DNA from: Bacteroidales bacterium
GTDB taxonomy: Bacteria; Bacteroidota; Bacteroidia; Bacteroidales; WCHB1-69
Direction: 5' to 3'
Length of the DNA stretch: 10,136 bases
NCBI GenBank assembly: GCA_017618435.1
Contig: JAFZUH010000112.1
Location: forward strand, 1 to 10,136
In this document: piece after piece, positions 1-7,321 of the stretch
Layout: the number at the start of each line of letters is the position of its first letter
How positions within the stretch are numbered: position 1 is the stretch's first letter
Notes under the pieces: model-generated
Databases searched by the model: none
Told to the model about the DNA's origin: nothing
What the model saw: only the letters and a program-made list of their open reading frames with translations
Program-made: the position numbers and the translations under genes

Positions 1-3000
1 GAATATCATCAGTAATATCCGCATAAGTAAGTTTTTTCACCGAATCTGCAGTAAAATCATTACCTACACATATAGTTTTGATATTATTAATATTATCATA
101 AGGTTGCGGTCTGGGATCTTCTATTCCACCTTTACAAGTTGCGATTTTCGGATTTTTCTCCATCATCACTTCGATACTTCCTTTATTGTCATTGTAAACC
201 CCATCAAAAATCAACTTGGCAAAACTTGCCACCGTTTCATTCTCATCAGATAAAATACACAATGTTTTTGCTCCATTTCCACTGAAGGCCAATGTTTTTG
301 GTTTTTGCAAGCCTTTAATTTTCATTGTGTTGGCAATAAAATAAAGTATAGCCCCATAAAATAAGATAAAAACATATCTCATTTGGTCATCGTTGCTCAG
401 TCTTCCCAAGAAGTAAAGTTCCCTATTATTGTTTACTTTTTCCCCGACAAGTGAAAACAAAAATGCTACAATATCTGAAGATTTCTGTTGCGACTCAACT
501 TGATTCAAGGCTTCCTGTAATTCCTTCAAGCCATTTTTTTCCAAAATATCTTTCAAAGCATCTTTGTACTTGCAAACAAAACCATTTCTGCTTGGATTGC
601 TATTGTATCCATCGCCAAAAATAGCATTGGATGCAAAACGGAACGACATTAACATTTTGTCATTTTGTTGTTCTACAACAAACACATCCGTTGTACCTCC
701 ACCTATATCTATAGTAACAATTTCATCGGCTGCTCCTTGACTATTAATAAAATGAAGATATGGTGCCTTGCTCTCCGAAATGCTGATTATATTACTATTG
801 GAATCCTCTCCAAAATATTTTTCGTATGCATCTTTCCAAATTCTCTTAAACTTATCGACTTTGGCTCGTGTCATACTAGCCGGATAAAACCAAATCACTT
901 TTGTAGCAGCAAGGTTTCCATTGTTTAACATTACCTTGTTCCTCATTAGAATGAACAATGTTTCAAGATGCATCTCTAACAATCGGTCAGGTACACCTCC
1001 CCATTTCAATTCGGTTTTTATAACATTCCAATTCGGAGTAGTCGCTCTTTCATACAAAAATGGAATATTTCCTTCACACAAAGGCATTGGCGTTTGGTCA
1101 TAGTCTGTTTTCAAACTTTGTGCAAAAACAGTCCGCATTGGAAAAGAATAAACATCTTTGTCTCCTATTGTTTCCGGAATAAAATCTTGTTCAAACGCAT
1201 TTTTTATATCCCCCTCAAAATATTGCTTATGCAATTTGTGCAATTGTATTTCACTTGACAAGATATTGAATGCATTTGGTTTTTTAGAATTAGAATCCGT
1301 ACAATATTCTATGTGGGTATTAGTCGTCCCGAAATCGACAGCAAACGTATATTTTTCAGTTCCTGTTTCTTTTTTGAATTTCGGAATAATATAACCTTCC
1401 ACACCATTACCAACATCTACTTTTATCCTATCAAAATTGTCTTCTACCCTATATACTTCATGGCTACAGTTCATTGCTTTTTCTGCCCGTATTATATGAT
1501 ACGACTCCACATGTTTTTCCCCATCTTTAAAAGAAAGGGAAGTTGTATTTTTTCCTTTATCAAAAAATGCAATACGATAATGTTTCTGCACTTTTTCAGG
1601 GAAGCGTATCAAAGGCATAATCCCCAAGCCAAACTTTGTTTCCACCAACGCTCCGTCATTGTCCTTAGGATTAGGACTTATCCCTTCCGTATAATTACGA
1701 CAATACTCTATATAACCTTTCTGTATAGGAATACGCAATATGGCTCTTACACTATTATTGTTATCCATCAACTCAAACATCTTTCTTCCATTGACAACCT
1801 CTTTCTGTAAATCATCAACAGAAAAGAACTTGAAAAATGTATCCGTAAGAGGCAAAAGATAAGAGTATGGGTCATTGTTGTTTTTACTCTTATAACCTCC
1901 ATCATAAAAACCGTCAGCGTTCAATTCGTATGGCATACGGATAATAGTATCTGTAAGAAAATCACTTATAGTTAAATAAGGATATTCATTGTTTACAATA
2001 GGCAAACGACGTGTTTTCCAAGGCTGTTCATCATAACTCGGAGCCTCATTGGTATTTCCCCATTTGTCATTAGTATATATCAAATTTTCGTAAGTATTTC
2101 CTCTTTCTATCGGAAGCACTAATGGTTTTTGAGATTCACTATACACATTGGTTCTGATTTCAAAATCACTTTTCCAAGTATTACCACACGGTTGCTTGTG
2201 AAAAGAATAACCATGTATCTCTAAAGTATCCGCACCCCCTTCTCCAATAGTTATGGGGTCGTATATATCTATACTATTCGCATTAAGACTATCTATCTGA
2301 TTTTTTTTCTCATTATCCAAACATCTGTATGTAATGTCAAGATAAGCATTAAGCTCTGGAAAATCTGATGCAAAATTATTATACGCCTTTCGAAAGGTAA
2401 ATAAATATTTTTGAAATTCGAAATCACGACGGAACAAAGGTTTCAAATCTTCATCAAAAGGGCGATCTTGTCCGTACGCTACATTTTGGGAGACATAACT
2501 CAAATCGTTTGCAGAAGAAAAAAACAAAGTTGCAGGCGATGTTGCTCCTACTATGTTAATGCTTGACGGACGACCTTTACCAACGTAATTCAACATATAA
2601 ATACGGTTCATCTTGCCGAAATTGTATGGGTCTTCACCTTGAGCATCTGAAATAAGATAACGATTTAATGTATGACCAAACACATTCTTAGTATCAAGAT
2701 CTTTGTTTTTATCCCAAACAATTATTTCAAAATTTTCCTTAAATCGATCATAGTTGAAGAAAATCTCTGCCACATCGAATGCTTCTGATACCATCTTATG
2801 ATAAATAGTAGGGTGAAGCTGTTCTCCTTTTTCTATCAATTCCTTCACTTTTTCCGCAGGTAATCTTTCAAAATTAGGTGATTTACGGACAACATCTGTT
2901 ACCTCCTTAAAAGCAGTTTTTACCAAATCAATTCTTGCAAAAGGCGATGGAATAGAGGTGATCTCCTTTGTTGCAGTTGCTCCGTCCGGATCTATGATCT

Positions 3001-3094
3001 CACTTATAGCCTGTGTACCGTATGCAGCACTTTCTTCCCAATCAACAATATTATTGTTTCCTTGAATATTATATAGTCTAAATACTTTTGCCAT
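1..3094 (-). CDS. Large protein with C-terminal HSP70/actin-like ATPase domain (3' end beyond window)
   Basis: The reading frame stays open from the ATG at 3094-3092 to the left edge, giving about 1031 codons with no stop, so the protein is C-terminally incomplete here. The C-terminal half carries the three hallmarks of the actin/HSP70/sugar-kinase fold in the right order: phosphate-1 loop DFGTTNT (D587), phosphate-2 loop DIGGGTTD (D796), and an adenosine-type loop SGNGAK (about 938-943). ATP binding is therefore well supported. The first ~580 residues match no family I can name. They begin MAKVFRLYNIQGN and include a conserved-looking SPFARIDLVKTAF segment near residues 50-62. No signal peptide or membrane segment is evident, so it is probably cytoplasmic. 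It starts 2 bp after the stop of the tubulin-like gene, so the two are surely co-transcribed and probably translationally coupled. SrfB-type proteins are another large actin-like group, but I cannot show kinship. Fold confidence is high; function is unknown. Confidence 0.88.
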   Translation of the reverse strand, partial: MAKVFRLYNIQGNNNIVDWEESAAYGTQAISEIIDPDGATATKEITSIPSPFARIDLVKTAFKEVTDVVRKSPNFERLPAEKVKELIEKGEQLHPTIYHKMVSEAFDVAEIFFNYDRFKENFEIIVWDKNKDLDTKNVFGHTLNRYLISDAQGEDPYNFGKMNRIYMLNYVGKGRPSSINIVGATSPATLFFSSANDLSYVSQNVAYGQDRPFDEDLKPLFRRDFEFQKYLFTFRKAYNNFASDFPELNAYLDITYRCLDNEKKNQIDSLNANSIDIYDPITIGEGGADTLEIHGYSFHKQPCGNTWKSDFEIRTNVYSESQKPLVLPIERGNTYENLIYTNDKWGNTNEAPSYDEQPWKTRRLPIVNNEYPYLTISDFLTDTIIRMPYELNADGFYDGGYKSKNNNDPYSYLLPLTDTFFKFFSVDDLQKEVVNGRKMFELMDNNNSVRAILRIPIQKGYIEYCRNYTEGISPNPKDNDGALVETKFGLGIMPLIRFPEKVQKHYRIAFFDKGKNTTSLSFKDGEKHVESYHIIRAEKAMNCSHEVYRVEDNFDRIKVDVGNGVEGYIIPKFKKETGTEKYTFAVDFGTTNTHIEYCTDSNSKKPNAFNILSSEIQLHKLHKQYFEGDIKNAFEQDFIPETIGDKDVYSFPMRTVFAQSLKTDYDQTPMPLCEGNIPFLYERATTPNWNVIKTELKWGGVPDRLLEMHLETLFILMRNKVMLNNGNLAATKVIWFYPASMTRAKVDKFKRIWKDAYEKYFGEDSNSNIISISESKAPYLHFINSQGAADEIVTIDIGGGTTDVFVVEQQNDKMLMSFRFASNAIFGDGYNSNPSRNGFVCKYKDALKDILEKNGLKELQEALNQVESQQKSSDIVAFLFSLVGEKVNNNRELYFLGRLSNDDQMRYVFILFYGAILYFIANTMKIKGLQKPKTLAFSGNGAKTLCILSDENETVASFAKLIFDGVYNDNKGSIEVMMEKNPKIATCKGGIEDPRPQPYDNINNIKTICVGNDFTADSVKKLTYADITDDI

Positions 3095-3096
3095 GA

Positions 3097-4515
3097 TTAT
3101 TCTATATTTAATTTATCCTTGACTAATTTTTGGGTAGCCAAATAAAAAAGTTCAACAAATTGTTGTTCTTTTGCACCTGCTTTATTGTCAATTGCTTTAT
3201 TCAGGTTATTTAAATACTTGTTGAACAAATCATAATTCTTGTCCCCAAAATCTATTAATTTTTTCTTTTGATTAACACCCTTAACCAACTCAAATACTCT
3301 GTTCGGATCCCGATGTATTTCAAAAGGAGTAAAAGCCCTATCTTGAGACTGCATCTCTTTAAGCCAACTTAAATATTCCAACAAAATATCCTTTTTCAAC
3401 GTACGAATAAAATCTCCGTCAAAGAAAGGCTTGTCCAACGCCCTATCTATTGTCCAAGGTTGGCGTAAATAATCGTTTGTCTCATCTATATACTTGGCAA
3501 ACAATATAAATTGTGTCATTGCTTTGCGAATCTGACTTCTGGTACGTTGTCCCAAATTCTCAAAAATAATTTCATTAGTATCTGTTTCTATGCCAAACTC
3601 TTTATGTACAATTCTATCTGTTTGTTGCGAATTTGCAAAATCAATTATAGCAAGAGCCGAAACCAATTCCACAAAATGGGCGTTGTTCTTTTGATTTATG
3701 CCGCCTTCACAATTATCATATGTCGTAGAACGTGTATCATCAGCGATATAATACAAACTATTGATAGCATTATTCTTGCTTATTGCACGATTGTAATAAG
3801 CCAATGCGGATTTTGCTTTTGACAAAAACGTTGCCGAATCAATAGAAGAATTTTCATCTTGTTTCACCTTAAAATAAGGAAGTACTGTTACTGCACCTAT
3901 TTTAGCATTATTCACTATATTCTGATTGGCAATGTCTGTACTTGTCCGCAAGGTTTTCAACAACAAGGGAAATCCACTGGCACCTGTACCTCCAAAAATA
4001 GAAGACACTATGAAAATCCTATCATCTGCAGTAAAATCATTGGCAAAATTCTGAAAGTCAGTAGATTTTTCAAACTGATTCAGTACAACACTTCCCACAT
4101 TGGGGTTGCCCTTGAATCCCACTTTCATATCAGAATTAAGATTTTTCTTTGAAAACAACACATTAACAAGTGCCTTATTTTCCCGAGACATATCATTTAT
4201 TTTCATATACTCTTCAAACGAACAATCTTCGGTATTATCCAAAGGCAAATGAAAATTAGTCATAATTTCTTTTATTTCCGTGCGGAAAAATTTGTTATTT
4301 ACATTGTTGGAAAAGATTAATTTATTGCGAACTTCTCCATAATGTCTCATAAGCGTTGCAGTACGTTCTACATCACCGCCCGCAGCATCGGGGTCTATTA
4401 TTATCGGCACAATGGTATCAGCCTTGCAATCCACCCCAGATGCAAGAAGCATGGTCAAAGCACGCATCACACGCGAACCCGTACCACCTATTCCAAATAC
4501 ATATATTTTTGACAT
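3097..4515 (-). CDS. Tubulin/FtsZ-like GTPase-fold protein
   Basis: This 472-residue protein has the layout of a tubulin-superfamily nucleotide-binding domain. It starts with a beta strand and glycine-rich T1-like loop (GIGGTGSR, residues 8-15), has a second strand ending IIIDPDAAGGD (38-48, where the T3 loop would be), and a clear tubulin-signature-like T4 loop GGTGASG (175-181). A GG-N-Q-N-H segment leading into VELVSALAIIDF (about 271-293) sits where the core helix H7 and following loop are expected. I see no clear NxDxxD/E catalytic T7 loop, so hydrolysis or FtsZ-like polymerisation cannot be assumed. The last ~170 residues are charged and not recognisable. It resembles the divergent FtsZ/tubulin relatives (Tubulin_2-like) found beside vWA proteins, not a cell-division FtsZ. 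It lies 30 bp after the membrane-protein gene and 2 bp before the actin-like gene. No signal peptide; predicted cytoplasmic. Its role is inferred from fold only. Confidence 0.85.
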   Translation of the reverse strand: MSKIYVFGIGGTGSRVMRALTMLLASGVDCKADTIVPIIIDPDAAGGDVERTATLMRHYGEVRNKLIFSNNVNNKFFRTEIKEIMTNFHLPLDNTEDCSFEEYMKINDMSRENKALVNVLFSKKNLNSDMKVGFKGNPNVGSVVLNQFEKSTDFQNFANDFTADDRIFIVSSIFGGTGASGFPLLLKTLRTSTDIANQNIVNNAKIGAVTVLPYFKVKQDENSSIDSATFLSKAKSALAYYNRAISKNNAINSLYYIADDTRSTTYDNCEGGINQKNNAHFVELVSALAIIDFANSQQTDRIVHKEFGIETDTNEIIFENLGQRTRSQIRKAMTQFILFAKYIDETNDYLRQPWTIDRALDKPFFDGDFIRTLKKDILLEYLSWLKEMQSQDRAFTPFEIHRDPNRVFELVKGVNQKKKLIDFGDKNYDLFNKYLNNLNKAIDNKAGAKEQQFVELFYLATQKLVKDKLNIE

Positions 4516-4545
4516 ATCTGTTATTTTTTTATTACTAAAATTTAA

Positions 4546-4926
4546 TTAGAATGGAGTTCTACGACAAGCACTGCTTCCCCATTTTATAATCAGTGACCAT
4601 ATAAATGACACTACAAAACTCAAAACCGCATTACTAAAACCAAAACTAACACTATCTAAAACATCTCCACTTTCACTAAAGCTACAACTAAAAGCAATGC
4701 CGAAATTTATAATACAAATTATTCCCACCAGTATAAGCCAATGAAACCATTTGCTCCACCTTACAGAATTGACAGCATAATAATACACCGTCATTATTGC
4801 AATAGATATCAACACCATACCTAAACAAACAGGGAAAAAGTAATTGGACTCAACGATACCTCCAGCGATATCGCTATTTTCTCCCCCCATAAAAAGCCTA
4901 TAGATTCCTTGAATTAATTCATCCAT
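4546..4926 (-). CDS. Small three-pass membrane protein of the cytoskeletal-type operon
   Basis: A 126-residue protein with three hydrophobic stretches long enough to cross the membrane: about 30-50 (FFPVCLGMVLISIAIM...), 61-82 (WFHWLILVGIICIINFG...) and 91-116 (ending FIWSLIIKW). The N-terminal 28 residues are polar and acidic. The tail after the last helix is short and basic, ending SSACRRTPF. There is no lipobox, so it should sit in the inner membrane. It follows the vWA lipoprotein gene by 19 bp and precedes the tubulin-like gene by 30 bp, which puts it squarely within the operon. I do not recognise the family. By context I infer that it could tether the cytoplasmic tubulin- and actin-like proteins to the membrane or connect them to the lipoproteins, but nothing in the sequence proves a partner. 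Confidence 0.75.
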   Translation of the reverse strand: MDELIQGIYRLFMGGENSDIAGGIVESNYFFPVCLGMVLISIAIMTVYYYAVNSVRWSKWFHWLILVGIICIINFGIAFSCSFSESGDVLDSVSFGFSNAVLSFVVSFIWSLIIKWGSSACRRTPF

Positions 4927-4945
4927 TTCACAAATATTTTAAAAG

Positions 4946-6343
4946 TTATTTTTTTATTTTTATTTCTATCTCAAAGTAATTTCTATCTTCAGCATACATT
5001 TTTTCATAAGCTTCAGCTATACCCTCTATCCAGTATTTTAAACCGAAAGATTTTCCTCCTTGTAGTTTTTTCTCATCAGTATCATTAAGAATATTACAAT
5101 CTTCTATCCACTGGGGCATTTGTTTTCTCAATCCAATTTTCAGGGAAAGTCCATCTTTTTTAGGTATAGAAAATATTGTTTCTGTCGCTTGTAACACTAT
5201 TATATGAGAAGAACTATCTTTTATTCTATCCCACTCCTTGTGATAAATCTGTTGCTTTTTATCTTCTTTTACGCACACTTCTTTTACTCTAAACAAATTA
5301 TTTGATAATACATAATTGCTTGTATCAAGTAAATAGTTTACATCAACATCAATCCCTTTCATGTCAACAGCAATAGCAAACTCCAACTCTTGTTTTTCAG
5401 GATGAGAACAAGAAGAGCCTCCAAAAGAAACATTTTCAAAACTATGATAATTATCCTTCTTAGTTGTTCTGTAACTACCTCCTTTTCTCAATTTTTGAGA
5501 ACCTAACACAGCATAATATAAATTATCTACACGACCCTTTTCAATAACATATTTGTTTTCAAATCCATCCAAATTCTGAATTTTAATATCTTCATTAAAG
5601 TCTGCCAAATTGCCTTGATTAGATATAACACATATATAATACGGCAACTCTCCTCTAATTTTAAATGCATTGCAGTCTCCATTAAACGGATAATATTTCC
5701 CGTTGAAAGAAGATTTCATTTTTACTATTGTTGTTGCCAAGTCCCCACCATTTTTATTCGAGGCCATCAAAAAAGCATCATATGTGGTATTCTTTGCCGC
5801 ATTAAGTTGTTGAATAGTTTCTCCGTTTCCTATAGAATAAATACAATCGGAAACCAAAACTGAAATAGTATTTCTATCTGTACTATCTAATATTCTTCTG
5901 AAAATATTGTTCAAATTGGTATTACTTCCACGATAAGACTTATCTTCCTTCCAAGTTAAATCAATAGCCTTAGCAAAATCGGCAATATCTGTTTTACAAT
6001 CTTTCCATTCTTTTACTTCCAATTCTTCTTCTTCTTGACCTTTTTTTGTAGGTTTTTCATTTCGAATGAAATAAATATGAACATTATCTTCTCCATAATG
6101 ATATTTCAAGTCAACTAACAATTTGCCAATGGCTCCCTTAAAGTCTGTAAAGCCATTCACAAACCCATCCATACTACCAGAATTCTCTATATACACATTT
6201 ACAATTGGTTGTATCCTGTCCTTATCATAAATAGCAGTATCTCCTTGTTGTTGTAAATCAGCTGTGCTTTTTTTATTGTCACTATTGCCACAACTACTCA
6301 ACAATAAACCGACAAAACTAAAAATTAAAATCTTTCTTATCAT
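4946..6343 (-). CDS. vWA-like domain lipoprotein
   Basis: This 465-residue protein begins with a lipoprotein signal peptide: basic MIRK, a hydrophobic core, and lipobox LSSC with the lipidated Cys at residue 18. A polar linker follows. Then comes a von Willebrand A-type fold: a strand ending in a MIDAS-like ExSxS (VYIENSGSM, E53, S55, S57), a later Thr in RGSNTNL (T142), and a strand ending VLVSD (D166). The canonical MIDAS begins with Asp (DxSxS); here it is Glu, so metal binding may be altered but is not excluded. The region beyond about 210 is unassigned and probably beta-rich. Residues after the Cys (GNSDNKKS) are not a strongly acidic surface-export tag, so a periplasm-facing protein is the simpler guess. 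The start overlaps the stop of the preceding lipoprotein gene (TAATG), indicating coupled translation. vWA domains often act as metal-dependent protein-binding adaptors; the ligand here is unknown. Confidence 0.85.
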   Translation of the reverse strand: MIRKILIFSFVGLLLSSCGNSDNKKSTADLQQQGDTAIYDKDRIQPIVNVYIENSGSMDGFVNGFTDFKGAIGKLLVDLKYHYGEDNVHIYFIRNEKPTKKGQEEEELEVKEWKDCKTDIADFAKAIDLTWKEDKSYRGSNTNLNNIFRRILDSTDRNTISVLVSDCIYSIGNGETIQQLNAAKNTTYDAFLMASNKNGGDLATTIVKMKSSFNGKYYPFNGDCNAFKIRGELPYYICVISNQGNLADFNEDIKIQNLDGFENKYVIEKGRVDNLYYAVLGSQKLRKGGSYRTTKKDNYHSFENVSFGGSSCSHPEKQELEFAIAVDMKGIDVDVNYLLDTSNYVLSNNLFRVKEVCVKEDKKQQIYHKEWDRIKDSSSHIIVLQATETIFSIPKKDGLSLKIGLRKQMPQWIEDCNILNDTDEKKLQGGKSFGLKYWIEGIAEAYEKMYAEDRNYFEIEIKIKK

Positions 6344-6738
6344 TATTTTTTGTTTTTTTGATATTTATCCACTTCATCTATAATCTCTCCAGCAAAACCT
6401 TCCAAATAGTTTAAGCCACCTCTTATTTTGTCAAGAATATCTCCACCTGCAGATTTTAATCTCACTTTATAATATCTGGCAGTAAGTTCTCCTACTTTTT
6501 TCTTTTGCTCTGATGTTAAACGTGCTTCAACTTTATCATACTTTTCTCCAGTAAATATTTCAAACTGATTATCAGCCTTTTCCCATTGTTTTTCTGTGTA
6601 AGAATCTGCATGACGTTCTATTCTATCTACAAACGATTCAAAACTTCTCAAATATCCCTTTACCCCTGATTGACAAGATATTGTTATAATTACATAAACA
6701 ACCAATGTTATTATTATTCCAAGTTTTTTTACACTCAT
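6343..6738 (-). CDS. Small putative lipoprotein, first gene of the operon
   Basis: A 131-residue protein with an N-terminal hydrophobic segment (about residues 5-20) ending in TISC, an acceptable though not ideal lipobox with Cys22. The mature part is highly charged and predicted mostly helical: a motif around YLRSFESFVDRIE, then YTEKQWEKADNQFE, then LTSEQKKKVGELTARYYK, and a Lys-rich tail. This layout matches small Bacteroidota lipoproteins I have seen annotated as a DUF family (possibly DUF6565), but I could not search to confirm. It is the first gene after the promoter box at 6806-6813, and its stop overlaps the ATG of the vWA lipoprotein gene (TAATG). It most likely acts in the envelope together with that protein. 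Biochemical function is unknown. Confidence 0.78.
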   Translation of the reverse strand: MSVKKLGIIITLVVYVIITISCQSGVKGYLRSFESFVDRIERHADSYTEKQWEKADNQFEIFTGEKYDKVEARLTSEQKKKVGELTARYYKVRLKSAGGDILDKIRGGLNYLEGFAGEIIDEVDKYQKNKK

Positions 6739-6805
6739 ATTCTATTATAAACTTTACATTTACATTAGACAAAAAGTTCTCAATTCATTTCTAAATTTTG
6801 ATGTG

Positions 6806-6813
6806 CAAAGATA
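6806..6813 (-). promoter_or_regulatory. Candidate Bacteroidota -7 promoter box of the operon
   Basis: On the minus strand this reads TATCTTTG, an exact fit to the TAnnTTTG -7 consensus of Bacteroidota primary sigma factor promoters. It lies 67 bp upstream of the ATG at 6738, leaving a leader of about 60 nt. The -33 element is weak: only GTTTA at about 6829-6833 lies near the expected place, with a short spacer. A weak -33 would fit a promoter that needs an activator, possibly bound at the dyad farther upstream; this is inference. Confidence 0.55.
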
Positions 6814-6857
6814 TATTTCAACATCTGATAAACCTCTACCGTACAGATAAGAACTTC

Positions 6858-6889
6858 TCTACATATTGTAGACAAAATATCTACAATAT
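6858..6889. promoter_or_regulatory. Overlapping inverted repeats, probable operator
   Basis: The half-site TCTACA/TGTAGA occurs three times here: TCTACA at 6858, TGTAGA at 6867 and TCTACA at 6880. The first two form a perfect 15-bp dyad (TCTACA-TAT-TGTAGA, 6858-6872). The second and third form a longer perfect dyad, ATATTGTAGA (6863-6872) and TCTACAATAT (6880-6889), with a 7-bp spacer. The cluster starts just downstream of the HTH gene stop and lies 45-76 bp upstream of the operon -7 box, so a regulator binding here, perhaps the adjacent HTH protein, could act on the operon. No run of U follows on the minus strand, which argues against a terminator. Confidence 0.55.
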
Positions 6890-6902
6890 TGTCTGCAATT
6901 TT

Positions 6903-7127
6903 TTATCTCGTTTCCTTTTTAGCATTTGTTTCTTCAGAAAGGTCTTGAAAAAAATCATACTCCAAAACCACCGACAACCGTTGCAACAAGTCCGTGTCTA
7001 TCGAAGCCCTTTTGAAAATCAAATACACATTCGTCCTGTCACAATGTATTTGTTTTGCAAGCCAAGAAACACTTCTACCTTGTTGTGTAACAACTTCTTT
7101 TACCCTTTGTCCTATATGCATACTCAT
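6903..7127 (-). CDS. Small XRE-like helix-turn-helix regulator
   Basis: A protein of about 74 residues reading MSMHIGQRVKEVV, then QQGRSVSWLAKQIHCDRTNVYLIF, then DTDLLQRLSVVLEYDFF. The middle segment has the spacing of a helix-turn-helix (SVSWLAKQIHCD-RTNVYLIFKR), followed by helices like those of lambda-Cro/XRE domains. It resembles the very common single-domain HTH proteins of Bacteroidota. I chose the ATG at 7127; ATG at 7121 (MHIG...) is equally plausible, while an upstream TTG at 7157 adds residues that look like leader. There is no sensor domain, so any signal must come from a partner or the protein binds constitutively. It points the same way as the operon and is separated from it by 164 bp containing dyad repeats, so it is a good candidate for the operon's regulator, though this kind of HTH protein is often an orphan. 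Confidence 0.8.
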   Translation of the reverse strand: MSMHIGQRVKEVVTQQGRSVSWLAKQIHCDRTNVYLIFKRASIDTDLLQRLSVVLEYDFFQDLSEETNAKKETR

Positions 7128-7141
7128 CAACAATATGCTTT

Positions 7142-7183
7142 CAGTTCCTAAAAGCAATAAAAATAAATAGAAACGTGGAACTG
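7142..7183. repeat. 7-bp inverted repeat flanking an A-rich spacer
   Basis: CAGTTCC at 7142-7148 and GGAACTG at 7177-7183 are perfect inverted copies separated by 28 A-rich bases, 15 bp upstream of the chosen HTH start. The long spacer makes it a poor hairpin and no U tract follows on either strand. It may be an operator or chance. Confidence 0.3.
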
Positions 7184-7195
7184 TATTATATATCC

Positions 7196-7321
7196 GTAGA
7201 GAAGGTCCCTGAGAAAAACCACAGCATAAGATATAACAATAACAGATCCACGTATAATGCGAGGATCCGTTATTCTAACTTGTATGCTGTATATCAAAAG
7301 CTTCTCAGGTCTTTTCTCTAC
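7196..7321 (-). ncRNA. Candidate structured RNA: long imperfect hairpin, 6S-like in shape
   Basis: The 126 bases fold end to end as one rod. Paired arms are 7196-7205 with 7312-7321 (10 bp, two G-U), 7208-7215 with 7302-7309 (8 bp), 7221-7228 with 7283-7290 (8 bp), 7238-7243 with 7269-7274 (6 bp), 7245-7249 with 7263-7267 (5 bp) and 7251-7254 with 7258-7261. Internal loops of 5/11 and 9/8 nt separate them. A further outer stem, GAAACGT 7170-7176 with ACGTTTC 7336-7342, would enlarge it to 173 nt around a 19/14-nt open bubble, which is close to the size and architecture of bacterial 6S RNA (RNA polymerase mimic). Minus strand is preferred only because a TAnnTTTG box lies on that side (7375-7382); the plus strand has none nearby. 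It could instead be a structured leader of the HTH gene. The structure is clear; its identity is tentative. Confidence 0.45.

Larger units (their letters stand above)
6739..6902 (-). promoter_or_regulatory. Intergenic control region between HTH gene and operon
   Basis: These 164 bases separate the stop of the small HTH gene from the first operon gene. They contain a Bacteroidota-type -7 box and a cluster of dyad half-sites, each listed separately. There is no GC-rich hairpin with a U tract, so transcription from the HTH gene could read into the operon. Confidence 0.6.

Noticed and set aside
665..1810. Several plus-strand open frames (60-165 codons)
   Set aside because: They lie antisense to the continuous frame of the actin-like protein, which has strong motifs on both sides (residues 587 and 796 in the same frame), and their translations are Cys/Ile/Phe-rich with no domain.
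3097..4515. Tubulin-like protein as the cell-division FtsZ
   Set aside because: It lacks the FtsZ GGGTGTG and NVDFAD motifs and has no neighbouring ftsA or mur genes; the context is a different operon.
6863..6902. Dyad as a rho-independent terminator
   Set aside because: The stem is A+T-rich. On the minus strand it is not followed by U residues, and the T run at 6897-6902 would serve only plus-strand transcription, where no gene precedes it.
7128..7157. TTG start at 7157 for the HTH protein
   Set aside because: It adds ten residues that do not fit the HTH family, whose members begin close to MHIGQR; ATG codons at 7127 and 7121 are available.
7196..7321. Hairpin as a MITE or insertion-sequence remnant
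   Set aside because: The arms are interrupted by defined internal loops and wobble pairs, no target-site duplication is visible at the ends, and no second copy occurs in the window.
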